Positions 63,778-64,000 of a stretch of DNA of 64,000 nucleotides are shown piece by piece. How positions within the stretch are numbered: position 1 is the stretch's first letter; each line of letters starts with the position of its first letter. The stretch is taken from contig NZ_CP048222.1 of NCBI RefSeq assembly GCF_010119975.1, forward strand, positions 3,552,501 to 3,616,500. Reading direction: 5' to 3'. Both the position numbers and the translations under genes were made by a program. This DNA is from Rhodocytophaga rosea (GTDB lineage: Bacteria > Bacteroidota > Bacteroidia > Cytophagales > 172606-1). Under the pieces are notes generated by a model that ran no database searches, was not told the origin of the DNA, and saw only the letters and a program-made list of their open reading frames with translations.

Positions 63778-64000
63778 TTAAAACAAATTGTCTGGAAGCA
63801 GAGCATGGGGATCGCCATAATTAGTGATATTAACTGCTTCTACAGCTGTAATTTCAGGAACTGAGCGAATGATGGCTTCTTCTACTCCCGCTTTTAACGT
63901 CATGGTAGACATCGGGCATGAGCCACAGGCACCAAGCAGTTCCAGTCGTACTACTTTTTCATCAGTAATTTCCAGAATTTTCACATTTCCTCCATCAGCA
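63778..64000 (-). CDS. NifU-domain Fe-S cluster scaffold protein (partial)
   Basis: The frame is open to the right edge, so the start lies outside the window. The visible part begins [17 protein letters not shown] and contains the NifU/Nfu motif [16 protein letters not shown], whose CxxC pair binds an iron-sulfur cluster. It then ends in a short tail, [11 protein letters not shown]. Such small NifU-like proteins carry Fe-S clusters to apo-enzymes. No other suf or nif gene can be seen here. Confidence 0.85.
   Translation of the reverse strand, partial: ADGGNVKILEITDEKVVRLELLGACGSCPMSTMTLKAGVEEAIIRSVPEITAVEAVNITNYGDPHALLPDNLF

Overview
The window is a single stretch of chromosome from a member of the Bacteroidota, most likely order Cytophagales. 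The evidence is a SusC/SusD pair, type IX secretion (T9SS) sorting domains of both the CHU_C and Por types, LytS/LytTR regulators, many SPII lipoproteins, Bacteroidota-only families (DUF4270, DUF4907, PepSY-like, DUF4397) and a general lack of Shine-Dalgarno sites. Base composition is moderately AT-rich. I saw no rRNA, tRNA, CRISPR array, insertion sequence or prophage.

Layout. 1-5.4 kb: permease, glutamine-synthetase-like ligase, Fe-alcohol dehydrogenase, gamma-glutamyl hydrolase and aldehyde dehydrogenase. This looks like a gamma-glutamylation route for an amino alcohol. 5.5-10.8 kb: S41 protease lipoprotein, a LytS/LytTR two-component pair, a DUF218 protein and a GNAT. 10.9-16.2 kb: a CHU_C surface protein and a divergent DUF4907/Kelch versus DUF4270 group. 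16.4-24.1 kb: small hypotheticals, CdsA, a CAAX-type protease, DusB, and a TyrA/aminotransferase pair for aromatic amino acids. 24.2-27.3 kb: a frameshifted AraC regulator, a cupin lipoprotein, XerD and AroQ. 27.4-33.4 kb: a sugar-oxidation group (Gfo/Idh/MocA, TIM-barrel isomerase, and a giant ThuA/propeller/CARDB/cupredoxin lipoprotein). 33.9-41.8 kb: a frameshifted response regulator, a PepSY-like protein, a large T9SS multidomain lyase-like protein and an ELWxxDGT repeat protein. 41.8-48.1 kb: a tightly overlapped three-gene operon of a giant actin/Hsp70-fold ATPase, a membrane coiled-coil protein and an ExbB/MotA-like membrane protein. 48.3-53.0 kb: SusD/SusC. 53.4-55.4 kb: a class A beta-lactamase-fold protein with an altered active site and a cell-wall amidase. 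55.6-62.6 kb: a MarR regulator with fadN, fadA and fadE for fatty-acid beta-oxidation, interrupted by an inverted DUF4397 lipoprotein. 62.6-64 kb: a frameshifted small lipoprotein, a tail-anchored HTH protein and the end of a NifU-domain gene.

The best candidate for an undescribed system is the 41.8-48.1 kb operon. It couples a large cytoplasmic ATPase of the actin/Hsp70 fold to an ion-channel-like membrane protein with a long coiled coil, reminiscent only in outline of Zorya-type or TolQ-type machines. A second candidate is the amino-alcohol variant of the Puu pathway at the left end.

Three genes are broken by single-base frameshifts: the AraC regulator (two shifts), the response regulator and a small lipoprotein. 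At least one lies at a homopolymer, so sequencing or assembly error must be weighed against real decay.
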